Source: an uncultured Actinomycetes bacterium (GTDB lineage: Bacteria; Actinomycetota; Actinomycetes; Nanopelagicales; Nanopelagicaceae). From it: a DNA stretch of 5,810 nt. Below are positions 1-5,810 of the stretch, piece by piece. The translations under genes and the position numbers were made by a program. Below the pieces are notes generated by a model. That model did no database searches and was not told the DNA's origin. It was given only the letters and a program-made list of their open reading frames with translations. Every line of letters starts with the position of its first letter. The stretch's first letter is position 1. Location of the stretch: positions 1 through 5,810 of the forward strand of contig CAIZHT010000155.1 in NCBI GenBank assembly GCA_903932885.1, written 5' to 3'.

Positions 1-125
1 CTACGTTCACTCAGTAACTCAATTATTTGTCCAGCTAAATTTATAAGTACTTCTCTCTCTGACTCAGAAAACTGCGCAACAAATGCGTTATTCCCATGGC
101 GCGTAAATCCAGATTCTGCACTCAT
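1..125 (-). CDS. DUF2017 family protein, N-terminal fragment
   Basis: Only the first 41 codons are in the window; the frame is open to the left edge. The protein begins [20 protein letters not shown] and continues into a likely helix ([20 protein letters not shown]). The start ATG overlaps the clpS stop as ATGA, so the two are translationally coupled; a GGAG about 10 nt upstream (136-139) may serve as ribosome binding site, while an AAGGG at 128-132 is rather too close. Actinobacteria normally carry a DUF2017 gene directly after clpS, and an opening of this type (short basic lead, then a hydrophobic helix after a Ser/Glu-rich turn) fits that family. A mycobacterial member has been described as a redox-responsive regulator (AosR); whether this copy does the same cannot be judged from the fragment. 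Identification rests on position plus a weak sequence resemblance. Confidence 0.72.
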   Translation of the reverse strand, partial: MSAESGFTRHGNNAFVAQFSESEREVLINLAGQIIELLSER

Positions 126-418
126 ATCCCTTGATCTCCACGTTGCAGAGTTGCCCATAATCCAAATTCATGAAGCCTGGCAACATCATGTTCCATTTCT
201 TCACGACTACCAGTTGAAACTATTGCTTTGCCCTCATTGTGAACTTTGAGCATCAATTCGGTGGCGCGCTCTTTGGAATAACCAAAGAGTTCCATAAACA
301 CATAAGTCACATACGTCATCAAATTCACGGGATCATCCCAAACTATTGTGACCCACGGCTTATCAGAGTTGAAGATAGCTTGTATCTCTTCTTCAATCTT
401 TGTTTTTGTCTTTACCAT
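122..418 (-). CDS. clpS: ATP-dependent Clp protease adaptor ClpS
   Basis: ClpS is a small cytoplasmic adaptor that binds the N-terminal domain of a Clp ATPase (ClpA, or ClpC in actinobacteria) and delivers substrates with destabilising N-terminal residues to ClpP. At 98 residues it has normal family length. A short flexible charged N-terminus (1-20) precedes the core [20 protein letters not shown] (21-40), whose D28-D29 correspond to the acidic pair that holds the substrate N-terminus. [16 protein letters not shown] (50-65) contains the family's conserved His (H60). The ending GLWATLQ is typical of actinobacterial ClpS. The gene starts 2 bp after the stop of the upstream GH18 gene and its own stop overlaps the next start (ATGA). 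Its ribosome binding site is weak (GAGATAAG), so translation probably depends on ribosomes finishing the GH18 gene. Confidence 0.96.
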   Translation of the reverse strand: MVKTKTKIEEEIQAIFNSDKPWVTIVWDDPVNLMTYVTYVFMELFGYSKERATELMLKVHNEGKAIVSTGSREEMEHDVARLHEFGLWATLQRGDQGI

Positions 419-420
419 TC

Positions 421-2289
421 TTATCTCACAACAATCGAAAATTCATTGGATTTATTCTCAATCGTCTCTCCCTCAAGGAAATAGAGAATACGGTAAGTAA
501 ACACACCTCGTTTAGCTTCTGAAAGGGAAAGTTCAAAATTGCCTTGGGTGTCAGTAGAAAGAACCACAGAAACATTTTGCCACTTTTCTTGACTCCACTT
601 TTGTAGTTGAACCGTGACACCTGTTTTTCTAGGAAATACTGTTCCTAAAATCAAATTATCTTTGCCTGTAACAATTACCGCTGGGGCATTGTGCGACAGG
701 CGTGGGCGCACCTGCACGAAACTCTGGTTACTTGTCGAAGAACTTATCTCCCATGTGCCCTCAGTACGAACCTGTAAATATGTGAGTGATGCAAAAGTTA
801 GCGGTATTGAAAAAGTTCCATCGGTTGAAGTAACGATGTCGATCAATTTCCTCCACGGTTGCTGATCCGATTTTCTATGCTCGACGATTACAGATACGCC
901 ACTTTTGCCAACCTTGTTTTCACCATTGATGGTGCCAGAGAGGATGAATTGTTGACCGTACGTAATCTCATTCTTATCTACCGATATCGTGCTTGTTATC
1001 TTCTCTGGCGCAAAAGACATCGCAGCGCTTCGTATTGCTTGCGTTGCCGATACATCTTCCATGCCTAAAGTCCACAGCGCAACTCCTCCAAGTTTGTATT
1101 TCTCAACGAGTGCTGCACGAATTGCATATGACTGGCTATCTTGAAACCACACAGTTCGCGAAACAGTGCAAGAGGTAGAAAGGCCCTTTGTATTTTCACC
1201 GTTATATATCTGACTATATGAATACGTTGCCTCGGCAGTCTTTGTATCGAATACTGGCGTTGCTTTATCAATTGTTGCCTTAGCGCTTGCGTAATTCATT
1301 TTAAAAGTTGCAGCTTTTGCTCCTAGTTTTGTTCCAACAGGGGCAGACGTTGGGCACGATCCAACTATTTTCGTGATCCAATCACGCCCATAACCAGCTA
1401 AGCCCACAAATACTTTAGAAGAAGACATAGTGCTAACTGCATATTTCACCGAACGTTCAGTCCATTCGATAGGACCAATAGGTCCAGGTTTAGCAACAGA
1501 ATAGTCATAGGTCATTATTCGTAAGCGATCAATATCGTTTGCAATAGCAGCCCACGCGTAGACCGTATATCCCTTACTTTTTTGCGTGGGATCAAAAAGT
1601 ACGGGTGTGGTTACAGATAAAACTTTACCGTTTGAACGCAATTGTGCACTTAACTCTTTTACGAATGCAACCCAGAATGGTGCCGTCTTGGCCCATGTTT
1701 TATTGCCATCGACGAAGGCAAAACCTTCAAAATCTAAATCTATTCCATCAAAATTATTTGCATTCACTAATGTTGCAATACTTTCTACAACTTGCGTCCG
1801 AGTCCTAGGGTTTGCCAATAATCCAGAGAGCACTAATTTTGCAGTTCCATCTGTAATTGTTGGAACTATCGATAATCCTGCGCGCTTCATCAAACACGTT
1901 GTAGTTGCCATTGGCCACGAAGGATTACCAGATGCATATTCATTACGAATAGAGGTGGCGCTTTTGAGAGAAAACCAAAAAGGATTCACCTCTTTTATAA
2001 GGTCAGCGTTAGTGAAGAGATATGAAGCGGTAAGGCTTTCATTCTCAGCTGGACCATACAGACTTGCATCACAAATTCCAGCAGTCGCACTCTCACTTCG
2101 TCCTACAACTGGAATCTTCTTGACAAATGGCAACACTGTTTTTACTGAATAATATGGAATCCAACCTGAGAGAATTTCTCTCGGCTGCGGTTTAGGAGAA
2201 TCCGCGCCATTTGAATGTGGCGTGAATATAGATAGAAATATCGAGGTGACAAGAATTGTTGTCAGCCGGGATACATTTCTCATATTCAT
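421..2289 (-). CDS. Exported GH18 glycoside hydrolase with two C-terminal Ig-like domains
   Basis: Probable secreted chitinase-like or peptidoglycan-active hydrolase. Residues 1-29 look like a Sec signal peptide: R4 and R8, a hydrophobic stretch at 9-23, and cleavage likely near SNGA. No Cys follows, so it is not a lipoprotein. Residues about 38-425 form a GH18 barrel: the catalytic motif DGIDLDFE is complete (D181, D184, D186, with E188 as acid/base), followed by MTYDYS (259-264), AGYGRDW (298-304) and the last-strand [12 protein letters not shown] (401-412) with W407. Four cysteines (73, 132, 312, 374) could form disulfides outside the cell. Residues about 430-527 and 528-622 are two beta-rich Ig-like modules sharing a W..(hydrophobic)...T/D.G.F pattern, probably for cell-surface or glycan attachment. 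The layout is closest to the YaaH/SleL-like bacterial GH18 branch; substrate is unknown. ATG at 2289 was chosen because no other start lies before the in-frame stop at 2317-2319; a second ATG is two codons in. No Shine-Dalgarno lies at normal distance. Confidence 0.9.
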   Translation of the reverse strand: MNMRNVSRLTTILVTSIFLSIFTPHSNGADSPKPQPREILSGWIPYYSVKTVLPFVKKIPVVGRSESATAGICDASLYGPAENESLTASYLFTNADLIKEVNPFWFSLKSATSIRNEYASGNPSWPMATTTCLMKRAGLSIVPTITDGTAKLVLSGLLANPRTRTQVVESIATLVNANNFDGIDLDFEGFAFVDGNKTWAKTAPFWVAFVKELSAQLRSNGKVLSVTTPVLFDPTQKSKGYTVYAWAAIANDIDRLRIMTYDYSVAKPGPIGPIEWTERSVKYAVSTMSSSKVFVGLAGYGRDWITKIVGSCPTSAPVGTKLGAKAATFKMNYASAKATIDKATPVFDTKTAEATYSYSQIYNGENTKGLSTSCTVSRTVWFQDSQSYAIRAALVEKYKLGGVALWTLGMEDVSATQAIRSAAMSFAPEKITSTISVDKNEITYGQQFILSGTINGENKVGKSGVSVIVEHRKSDQQPWRKLIDIVTSTDGTFSIPLTFASLTYLQVRTEGTWEISSSTSNQSFVQVRPRLSHNAPAVIVTGKDNLILGTVFPRKTGVTVQLQKWSQEKWQNVSVVLSTDTQGNFELSLSEAKRGVFTYRILYFLEGETIENKSNEFSIVVR

Positions 2290-2330
2290 AAGGATTTTTA
2301 GAGTATCTGGTACTCCTTAGAAAATCCTTA
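2289..2330 (-). repeat. Inverted repeat / possible 5' UTR hairpin at the GH18 start
   Basis: The arms TAAGGATTTT (2330-2321 on the minus strand) and AAAATCCTTA (2298-2289) are perfectly complementary over 10 bp. Inside them a second stem pairs GAGTA with TACTC over 5 bp around a CCAGA loop. In a transcript the last A of the 3' arm would be the A of the AUG. The only Shine-Dalgarno-like sequence, AAGGAG (2318-2313), lies inside the structure. No T run follows, so it does not resemble an intrinsic terminator. It may act as an RNA control element or a DNA operator; the pairing is visible in the sequence, the role is inference. Confidence 0.55.
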
Positions 2331-2332
2331 GA
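2314..2332 (-). repeat. Two direct repeats TCTAAGGA spaced 11 bp
   Basis: On the minus strand TCTAAGGA occurs at 2332-2325 and again at 2321-2314, start to start 11 bp, about one helical turn. The arrangement suits a protein that binds side by side on one DNA face, but the first copy also forms part of the hairpin arm, so the repeat could equally reflect RNA structure. A related inverted TAAGGA lies at 2289-2294 on the plus strand. Confidence 0.45.
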
Positions 2333-2347
2333 CCACGCCACACAATC

Positions 2348-2361
2348 GATAGCGTGCTATC
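2348..2361. repeat. Palindrome GATAGC-GT-GCTATC
   Basis: Two perfect 6-bp half-sites separated by 2 bp, located between the DUF3039 stop and the hairpin ahead of the GH18 gene. The 2-bp centre is too short for an RNA loop, so a dimeric DNA-binding site is the more natural reading. No known regulator motif was recognised. Confidence 0.4.
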
Positions 2362-2378
2362 TATATCTATTTTATTTG

Positions 2379-2672
2379 CTATTTGTCTTCTGGAGCCGGA
2401 CGCAAACCTGCGTGAATTTCTTTACACGTAGGGCAGATTGGATATTTTTCGGGATCGCGTGATGGAATCCATTTCTTTCCACACAATGCCTTTACAGCTT
2501 TTCCAGTAACTGCAGATTCAACGATTTTTTCTTTCTTCACGTAATGTGAAAATCGATCATGATTGCCATCGTCTTCAACAAGCTCTGGGCGAGTCAATAA
2601 ATCAGTATCAGTATCGCCTTGAGTTCCAAGTTTCCTAAAGATTCCCATAATGGGAGCAAGGATACCTGCCAT
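2379..2672 (-). CDS. DUF3039 family protein, zinc-binding-like
   Basis: A 97-residue protein of the actinobacterial DUF3039 family, whose function I do not know. Residues 1-37 are variable and acidic toward the end. The conserved block runs from HDRFSHYVKKEKIVESA (38-54) through KALCGKKWIPSRDPEKYP (61-78) to ICPTCKEIHAGL (79-90). C64, C80 and C83, with H43 or H87, could hold a zinc ion in a ribbon-like fold; this is inference from residue spacing. There is no signal peptide or membrane segment. The ATG at 2672 is the only start I can support: no GTG or TTG occurs in frame just upstream, and an ATG 16 bases earlier is out of frame. A purine-rich AGAGGA lies too far upstream to be a standard ribosome binding site. 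It is divergent from the argF-like gene with a 42-bp gap, and is followed by the GH18-clpS-DUF2017 unit in the same direction. Confidence 0.88.
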   Translation of the reverse strand: MAGILAPIMGIFRKLGTQGDTDTDLLTRPELVEDDGNHDRFSHYVKKEKIVESAVTGKAVKALCGKKWIPSRDPEKYPICPTCKEIHAGLRPAPEDK

Positions 2673-2680
2673 ATCTTGCT

Positions 2681-2708
2681 TTGAGCATCCTCTTTCTGCG
2701 GGTAGAAT
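2681..2708 (+). promoter_or_regulatory. Leaderless sigma-70-type promoter for argF
   Basis: TTGAGC (2681-2686) as -35 and TAGAAT (2703-2708) as -10 are separated by 16 bp. The -10 lies exactly 6 bp before the argF ATG at 2715, so transcription would begin at or next to the A of the start codon. No Shine-Dalgarno is present, which fits a leaderless mRNA. The element occupies most of the 42-bp region shared with the divergent DUF3039 gene, so the two promoters must overlap. No ARG-box-like palindrome was seen here. Confidence 0.62.
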
Positions 2709-2714
2709 TGCTAA

Positions 2715-3656
2715 ATGAAGGACTTATTGCACACAGCAGATCTATCTCGCGAGGATATTGAACTCCTGCTTGCAACTGCAAGTGATTTTGCAGCACAACC
2801 TCTCTCTGCCTCTACCGCTCTTGCCCATAAAACTGTGGCCATCTATATGACAAAGCCTTCAACTCGTACGCGTCTCTCCTCTGAAACTGCCGTTGCGCAT
2901 TTGGGTGGAACCCCAATATTTATTCGTGGTGATGAATTGCAACTAGGTCGCGGGGAAACAATTGCAGATACTGCAAAGATTATTAGTGGCTACTGCGATG
3001 CACTCATCATTAGAACTTTTGCACAAAGCGAAGTTGATGAACTTGGTAAGTATGCATCAATTCCAGTGATCAATGCACTTACTGATGATGATCACCCAAC
3101 ACAATTGCTTGCAGATTGGCTAACGATTCGTGAAACATTTGGTAAAGATATTTCAGGTCGTAAATTTGTTTATCTAGGTGATGGAAACAATATGGCTCAT
3201 GCATGGTTAGTGATGGGTGCAATCATGGGAGCTCACGTAGTTGCTGCAACTCCGCAAGGCACATGGGCACCTAATAATGAATATGTTGAACTTGCCAAGA
3301 GCATCGCAAAAAAGAGTGGTGGCACAGTTGAAGTAATCCATGATGCAGATGAAGCAGCACGCAATGCAAGTGTTCTCTATACAGATGTATGGATGTCTAT
3401 GGGGGATTCAGAGTCGGATAGAAAAGAGAAGGTGGCAGCACTATCTCCCTTCTCTGTAACCGATTCCTTGATGGCAGCCACTGAAAAAGATTCAATATTC
3501 ATGCATTGTTTACCAGCACATCGCGGAGAGGAAGTTTCTGCATCCGTCATTGATGGTCCACGATCTGTAATTTGGCGCGAGGCATATCATCGCCGCACAA
3601 CAATTCAGGCACTGTTGTATCACTTATCACGCGGAGAATTAGTAGGTTCGAAGTAG
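2715..3656 (+). CDS. argF: Ornithine carbamoyltransferase
   Basis: Cytoplasmic enzyme that joins carbamoyl phosphate and ornithine to give citrulline in arginine synthesis. The 313-residue length is normal. The carbamoyl-phosphate domain holds STRTR (49-53), GRGE (78-81), IIRTF (98-102) and HPTQ (127-130). The ornithine domain holds GDGNNMAHAW (155-164), DVWMSMG (224-230) and HCLPAHRGEE (264-273), which includes the catalytic Cys265. The SMG and HCLP motifs mark it as an ornithine enzyme rather than aspartate carbamoyltransferase, and no knotted proline-rich loop of acetylornithine enzymes was noticed. The stretch after STRTR reads LSSE where most relatives have a Phe (SFE), a mild departure. 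No other arginine gene lies nearby: the downstream neighbour is pntAA after 26 bp, without a visible terminator, so read-through into pnt is possible. Confidence 0.93.
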   Translation: MKDLLHTADLSREDIELLLATASDFAAQPLSASTALAHKTVAIYMTKPSTRTRLSSETAVAHLGGTPIFIRGDELQLGRGETIADTAKIISGYCDALIIRTFAQSEVDELGKYASIPVINALTDDDHPTQLLADWLTIRETFGKDISGRKFVYLGDGNNMAHAWLVMGAIMGAHVVAATPQGTWAPNNEYVELAKSIAKKSGGTVEVIHDADEAARNASVLYTDVWMSMGDSESDRKEKVAALSPFSVTDSLMAATEKDSIFMHCLPAHRGEEVSASVIDGPRSVIWREAYHRRTTIQALLYHLSRGELVGSK

Positions 3657-3676
3657 CCTGACTCGCAAGTAACCGA

Positions 3677-3682
3677 TACCTT
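3677..3682 (+). promoter_or_regulatory. Possible -10 element for pntAA (leaderless from second ATG)
   Basis: TACCTT fits the TANNNT pattern and sits 6 bp before the second in-frame ATG of pntAA at 3689, the same geometry as the argF promoter. No good -35 was found at 16-18 bp upstream, so this is weak. There is no Shine-Dalgarno ahead of either ATG. The alternative is that pntAA is simply expressed from the argF promoter. Confidence 0.3.
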
Positions 3683-4819
3683 ATGGGCATGCGAGTAGCC
3701 GTCCCTTTAGAAATTCGAAATGGAGAAAAGCGCGTAGCGCTTGTTCCAGACATCATTAATAAACTCACCAGACTTGGACTCGATGTTCATATCGAATCCG
3801 GTGCTGGCATTCACGCTCAAGCAACTGATGCCGAATATGTCAGTGCAGGTGCATCGATTGCTAAAGGTGAAGTGCTCAGCGATGCCGATGTAGTTTTATC
3901 GGTACAGCCACTCACACCAGCACAGATGTCGAAGTTAAAAAAGGGCGCAATTACGATCTCTTTCCTCTCTCCCGTTACAGCAGTTGATTCAATTGAAGCA
4001 GCAGCAAATGCTGGAGTTACAGCTTTCTCCCTTGAACTCGTTCCACGTATATCGCGCGCTCAGTCAATGGATGCACTTACTTCGCAGGCACTATGTGCGG
4101 GTTATCGTGCGGTGCTAGTTGGCGCAGAAATGTCACCTCGCTTCTTCCCATTACTTATGACCGCAGCTGGAACAGTGACACCAGCTCAAGTACTTGTACT
4201 AGGCGCCGGCGTTGCAGGATTGCAAGCAATTGCAACAGCTCGTCGACTTGGCGCAGTTGTTTCTGCATACGATGTGCGACCATCATCGGCTGATGAAGTG
4301 AAATCAATGGGTGCAACTTTCATTGAACTCGAACTTGAAGCACTAGAAGGCGCTGGTGGTTATGCACGTGAGATGACCGAAGAGCGCGCAGCGAAACAGC
4401 GTGAACTTTTGACACCGTATATTGCAAAATCACATTTAGTCATTACTACTGCCGCTGTTCCTGGTCGCGCTGCACCTCGTTTGATGACACAAGCCATGGT
4501 TGATTCAATGGCTCCAGGAACAATAATCGTTGACTTAGCTGCAGAATCTGGTGGCAATGTTGAAGGATCTAAGCCTGGTGAAGTTATCACTACCGCAGGT
4601 GGAGTAAAGATTTGGGGCGGAAAAGATGTTCCAAGTCAGTTGTCATTCCACGCTTCAAGTTTGTATTCACGCAATGTAGTCAATCTACTTACTCTATTTA
4701 CTAAGGCTGGCGCAGATGGTGCACCTGTCTCATTCGACCTCAATTTTGAGGATGAAATTATCAATGGTGCAGCAGTAACGCATGCTGGTGCTCGCAGAAA
4801 TTCGGGAGGAGCTAAGTAA
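3683..4819 (+). CDS. pntAA: NAD(P) transhydrogenase subunit alpha, soluble NAD(H)-binding part
   Basis: The dI component of the proton-translocating transhydrogenase, facing the cytoplasm and passing hydride from NADH to NADP+ on the partner subunit. The 378 residues match the separate PntAA type rather than the roughly 510-residue fused PntA of E. coli. Visible motifs are MRVAVPLEI at the N-terminus, the family signature PRISRAQSMDALTSQA (121-136), the Rossmann loop GAGVAGL (174-180) with acidic D197 ending the next strand (AYDVRP), VITTAAVPGRAAPRL (253-267) and VDLAAESGGN (283-292). The last ~30 residues are a hydrophilic tail leading up to the split from PntAB. The first ATG (3683) gives MGMRVAV; the second (3689) gives MRVAV, which aligns better with the E. 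coli start and has a -10-like element at leaderless distance, so the true protein may be 376 residues. It overlaps pntAB by one base. Confidence 0.95.
   Translation: MGMRVAVPLEIRNGEKRVALVPDIINKLTRLGLDVHIESGAGIHAQATDAEYVSAGASIAKGEVLSDADVVLSVQPLTPAQMSKLKKGAITISFLSPVTAVDSIEAAANAGVTAFSLELVPRISRAQSMDALTSQALCAGYRAVLVGAEMSPRFFPLLMTAAGTVTPAQVLVLGAGVAGLQAIATARRLGAVVSAYDVRPSSADEVKSMGATFIELELEALEGAGGYAREMTEERAAKQRELLTPYIAKSHLVITTAAVPGRAAPRLMTQAMVDSMAPGTIIVDLAAESGGNVEGSKPGEVITTAGGVKIWGGKDVPSQLSFHASSLYSRNVVNLLTLFTKAGADGAPVSFDLNFEDEIINGAAVTHAGARRNSGGAK
4804..4811 (+). promoter_or_regulatory. Strong ribosome binding site for pntAB
   Basis: GGGAGGAG lies within the last codons of pntAA, 7 nt before the pntAB ATG. 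It is the best Shine-Dalgarno in the window and fixes the start of pntAB, contrasting with the lack of such a site before argF and pntAA. Confidence 0.8.
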
Positions 4820-5097
4820 TGAATGCAGTTGCCATCATCTCCATCTTTACGCTGGCGGTATTCGTCGGTTTTGAAGTTGTATCGAAAGTTTCTTCAACTC
4901 TGCACACACCGCTTATGAGTGGAGCAAATGCAATTCACGGTGTGATTTTGGTCGGAGCAATTATCGTTGCCGACCACAGCACTACAAATCTTGAACTCGG
5001 ACTAGCAGTTACTGCAATCGTGCTTGCAACTATAAACATGGTCGGTGGCTTTGTCGTAACAGATCGAATGCTTGAGATGTTCAAGGGTAAGAAATAA
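4819..5097 (+). CDS. pntAB: NAD(P) transhydrogenase small membrane subunit
   Basis: The 92-residue membrane piece of the alpha subunit; with PntB it forms the proton channel in the cytoplasmic membrane. Three hydrophobic helices are visible at about 3-22, 36-52 and 58-82, as expected when the gene is split from pntAA. The family motif STLHTPLMSGANAIHG (26-41) and the ending NMVGGFVVTDRMLEMF (73-88) are both present and intact. The start overlaps the pntAA stop (TAATG), and its stop overlaps the pntB start in the same way, which should keep the three products in step. Length and motifs show a natural split, not a broken pntA. Confidence 0.96.
   Translation: MNAVAIISIFTLAVFVGFEVVSKVSSTLHTPLMSGANAIHGVILVGAIIVADHSTTNLELGLAVTAIVLATINMVGGFVVTDRMLEMFKGKK
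5083..5088 (+). promoter_or_regulatory. Ribosome binding site for pntB
   Basis: AAGGGT lies in the last codons of pntAB, 8 nt before the pntB ATG at 5097, and supports that start together with the TAATG overlap. Confidence 0.6.
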
Positions 5098-5810
5098 TGA
5101 GCCGCACTATTTATGACCTCATAGGCCTCTTTGCAGGCATCTGTTTTATTCTTGCTCTCAAAGGTTTGTCACATCCAAAGACTGCACGCCGCGGAAATAA
5201 GATCGGCGCAGTTGGTGCAACTATCGCAACACTCGTTGTTTTCTTCTACGCAAATGAAGGTTCATCACTTCCGCTCAATAACTTGGGATGGATCCTTGGT
5301 GCAATTGCAGTAGGTACCCTCATTGGAGTCCCTGCCGCTCGCAAAGTTCAGATGACTCAAATGCCACAACTAGTTGCACTATTCAATGGTGTTGGTGGTG
5401 GCGCAGCAGCACTTGTTGCAATCGTTGAATACCTCAACCTTGGCGATACAGCAACAACAGCAGAAGTAATCTTTACAGTATTTACCGTCATTGTTGGATG
5501 TGTTTCATTTAGCGGTTCCATCATTACATTTATGAAGCTTCAAGAGCTTATGACTACACGCCCAGTTGTATTTCCTGGCGGACGCTTTGTTATTGCAGGA
5601 ACACTCGTTGCAGTATTAGGTGTAGCGGTATGGGTTGTCACTGCTCTTGGAACAACTCCACTATTGATACTCGCCGGTCTCTCCCTTCTCTTTGGTGTGC
5701 TCTTTGTACTACCAGTGGGTGGAGCAGATGTACCGATCGTCATCTCACTTCTCAATGCATTTACTGGTCTAACAGTTGCTGCAAGTGGATACGTCCTCGA
5801 CTCAGTTCTA
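5097..5810 (+). CDS. pntB: NAD(P) transhydrogenase subunit beta, N-terminal part
   Basis: The first 238 codons of the beta subunit, open to the right edge on a codon boundary with no stop; full proteins are about 460-480 residues, so roughly half is present. This half is the membrane domain: repeated hydrophobic helices (for example about 4-21, 36-51, 62-80, 93-111, 123-146, 164-183, 187-206 and 213-234) carry the family motifs KGLSHPKTARRGN (22-34), PQLVALFNGVGGGAA (90-104), GSIITFMKLQEL (140-151) and VISLLNAFTGLTVAASGY (215-232). The missing part should hold the NADP(H)-binding domain. With PntAA and PntAB it forms the enzyme that uses the proton gradient to supply NADPH for biosynthesis. 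The ATG overlaps the pntAB stop by one base. Confidence 0.96.
   Translation, partial: MSRTIYDLIGLFAGICFILALKGLSHPKTARRGNKIGAVGATIATLVVFFYANEGSSLPLNNLGWILGAIAVGTLIGVPAARKVQMTQMPQLVALFNGVGGGAAALVAIVEYLNLGDTATTAEVIFTVFTVIVGCVSFSGSIITFMKLQELMTTRPVVFPGGRFVIAGTLVAVLGVAVWVVTALGTTPLLILAGLSLLFGVLFVLPVGGADVPIVISLLNAFTGLTVAASGYVLDSVL

Larger units (their letters stand above)
2290..2378 (-). promoter_or_regulatory. Repeat-rich spacer ahead of the GH18-clpS unit
   Basis: This 89-bp gap between the DUF3039 stop and the GH18 start is long for such a compact window. Read on the minus strand it holds, in order: a tandem ATAGAT pair, the palindrome GATAGC-AC-GCTATC, two direct copies of TCTAAGGA 11 bp apart, and a hairpin that ends on the GH18 start codon. 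I could not place a convincing -35/-10 pair; AT-rich TAGATATAGATAG near the DUF3039 end is one possible -10 area. It probably contains the promoter and control sites for GH18-clpS, but this is inferred from position and repeat content. Confidence 0.5.

Noticed and set aside
1586..2152. A 188-codon open frame on the plus strand opposite the GH18 gene
   Set aside because: It lies wholly antisense to a well-supported GH18 gene with intact catalytic motifs, its translation shows no recognisable domain, and it has no convincing ribosome binding site.
2289..2330. Intrinsic terminator for the DUF3039 gene
   Set aside because: The hairpin has A/T-rich arms, is not followed by a T run on the minus strand, and ends on the next gene's start codon.
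3657..3682. Terminator between argF and pntAA
   Set aside because: The 26-bp gap has no stem with a following T run.
4360..4590. Minus-strand open frame opposite pntAA
   Set aside because: It is antisense to conserved PntAA motifs and has a composition typical of a shadow frame.
4700..5100. A frameshift splitting a single pntA into two pieces
   Set aside because: Each part has its own start, ribosome binding site and full motifs, and the PntAA/PntAB split is a normal form of this enzyme.
5540..5755. Minus-strand open frame opposite pntB
   Set aside because: Its Thr/Pro/Ser-rich translation is what the reverse of Val/Gly/Ala-rich membrane helices gives; the pntB frame on the plus strand is clearly the real one.
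1..5810. CRISPR array, tRNA or rRNA genes, insertion sequences, attachment sites or phage genes
   Set aside because: No regularly spaced repeats, cloverleaf-like segments, transposase frames or terminal inverted repeats were seen; coding sequence fills nearly the whole window.

Overview
The window looks like a piece of a low- to mid-GC actinobacterial chromosome. It has a DUF3039 gene (a family I know only from Actinobacteria), the actinobacterial order clpS followed by a DUF2017 gene, and a three-subunit proton-translocating transhydrogenase (pntAA-pntAB-pntB). The base composition is clearly lower in GC than in Streptomyces or Mycobacterium. Together with the very tight spacing and probable leaderless promoters, this suggests a streamlined freshwater lineage such as the acI/Nanopelagicales group. 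That assignment is inference from composition and gene content, not a database match.

Left half (1-2672), all on the minus strand and read right to left: a DUF3039 zinc-ribbon-like small protein; an 89-bp spacer rich in repeats and palindromes; a 622-residue exported glycoside hydrolase family 18 (GH18) protein with two C-terminal Ig-like domains; clpS, which starts 2 bp after the hydrolase stop; and the start of a DUF2017 gene that overlaps clpS by ATGA and runs off the left edge. The last three form one tight transcription unit that joins a secreted cell-surface hydrolase to a proteolysis adaptor.

Right half (2715-5810), all on the plus strand: an ornithine carbamoyltransferase (argF-like) with a good leaderless promoter, then after 26 bp pntAA, pntAB and a pntB truncated by the right edge. 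The pnt genes overlap by single bases (TAATG), so they are translationally coupled. PntAA (soluble NAD(H) domain), PntAB (small membrane subunit) and PntB (membrane subunit plus NADP(H) domain) assemble into one inner-membrane complex that uses the proton gradient to make NADPH from NADH. argF and the divergent DUF3039 gene share a 42-bp intergenic region.

Most of the window is ordinary housekeeping sequence and I see no clear new system. The items most worth a second look are the spacer upstream of the GH18 gene (a hairpin ending on the start codon, 11-bp-spaced direct repeats and a separate palindrome), the placement of the GH18 protein directly ahead of clpS, and the placement of argF away from other arginine genes and beside pnt.
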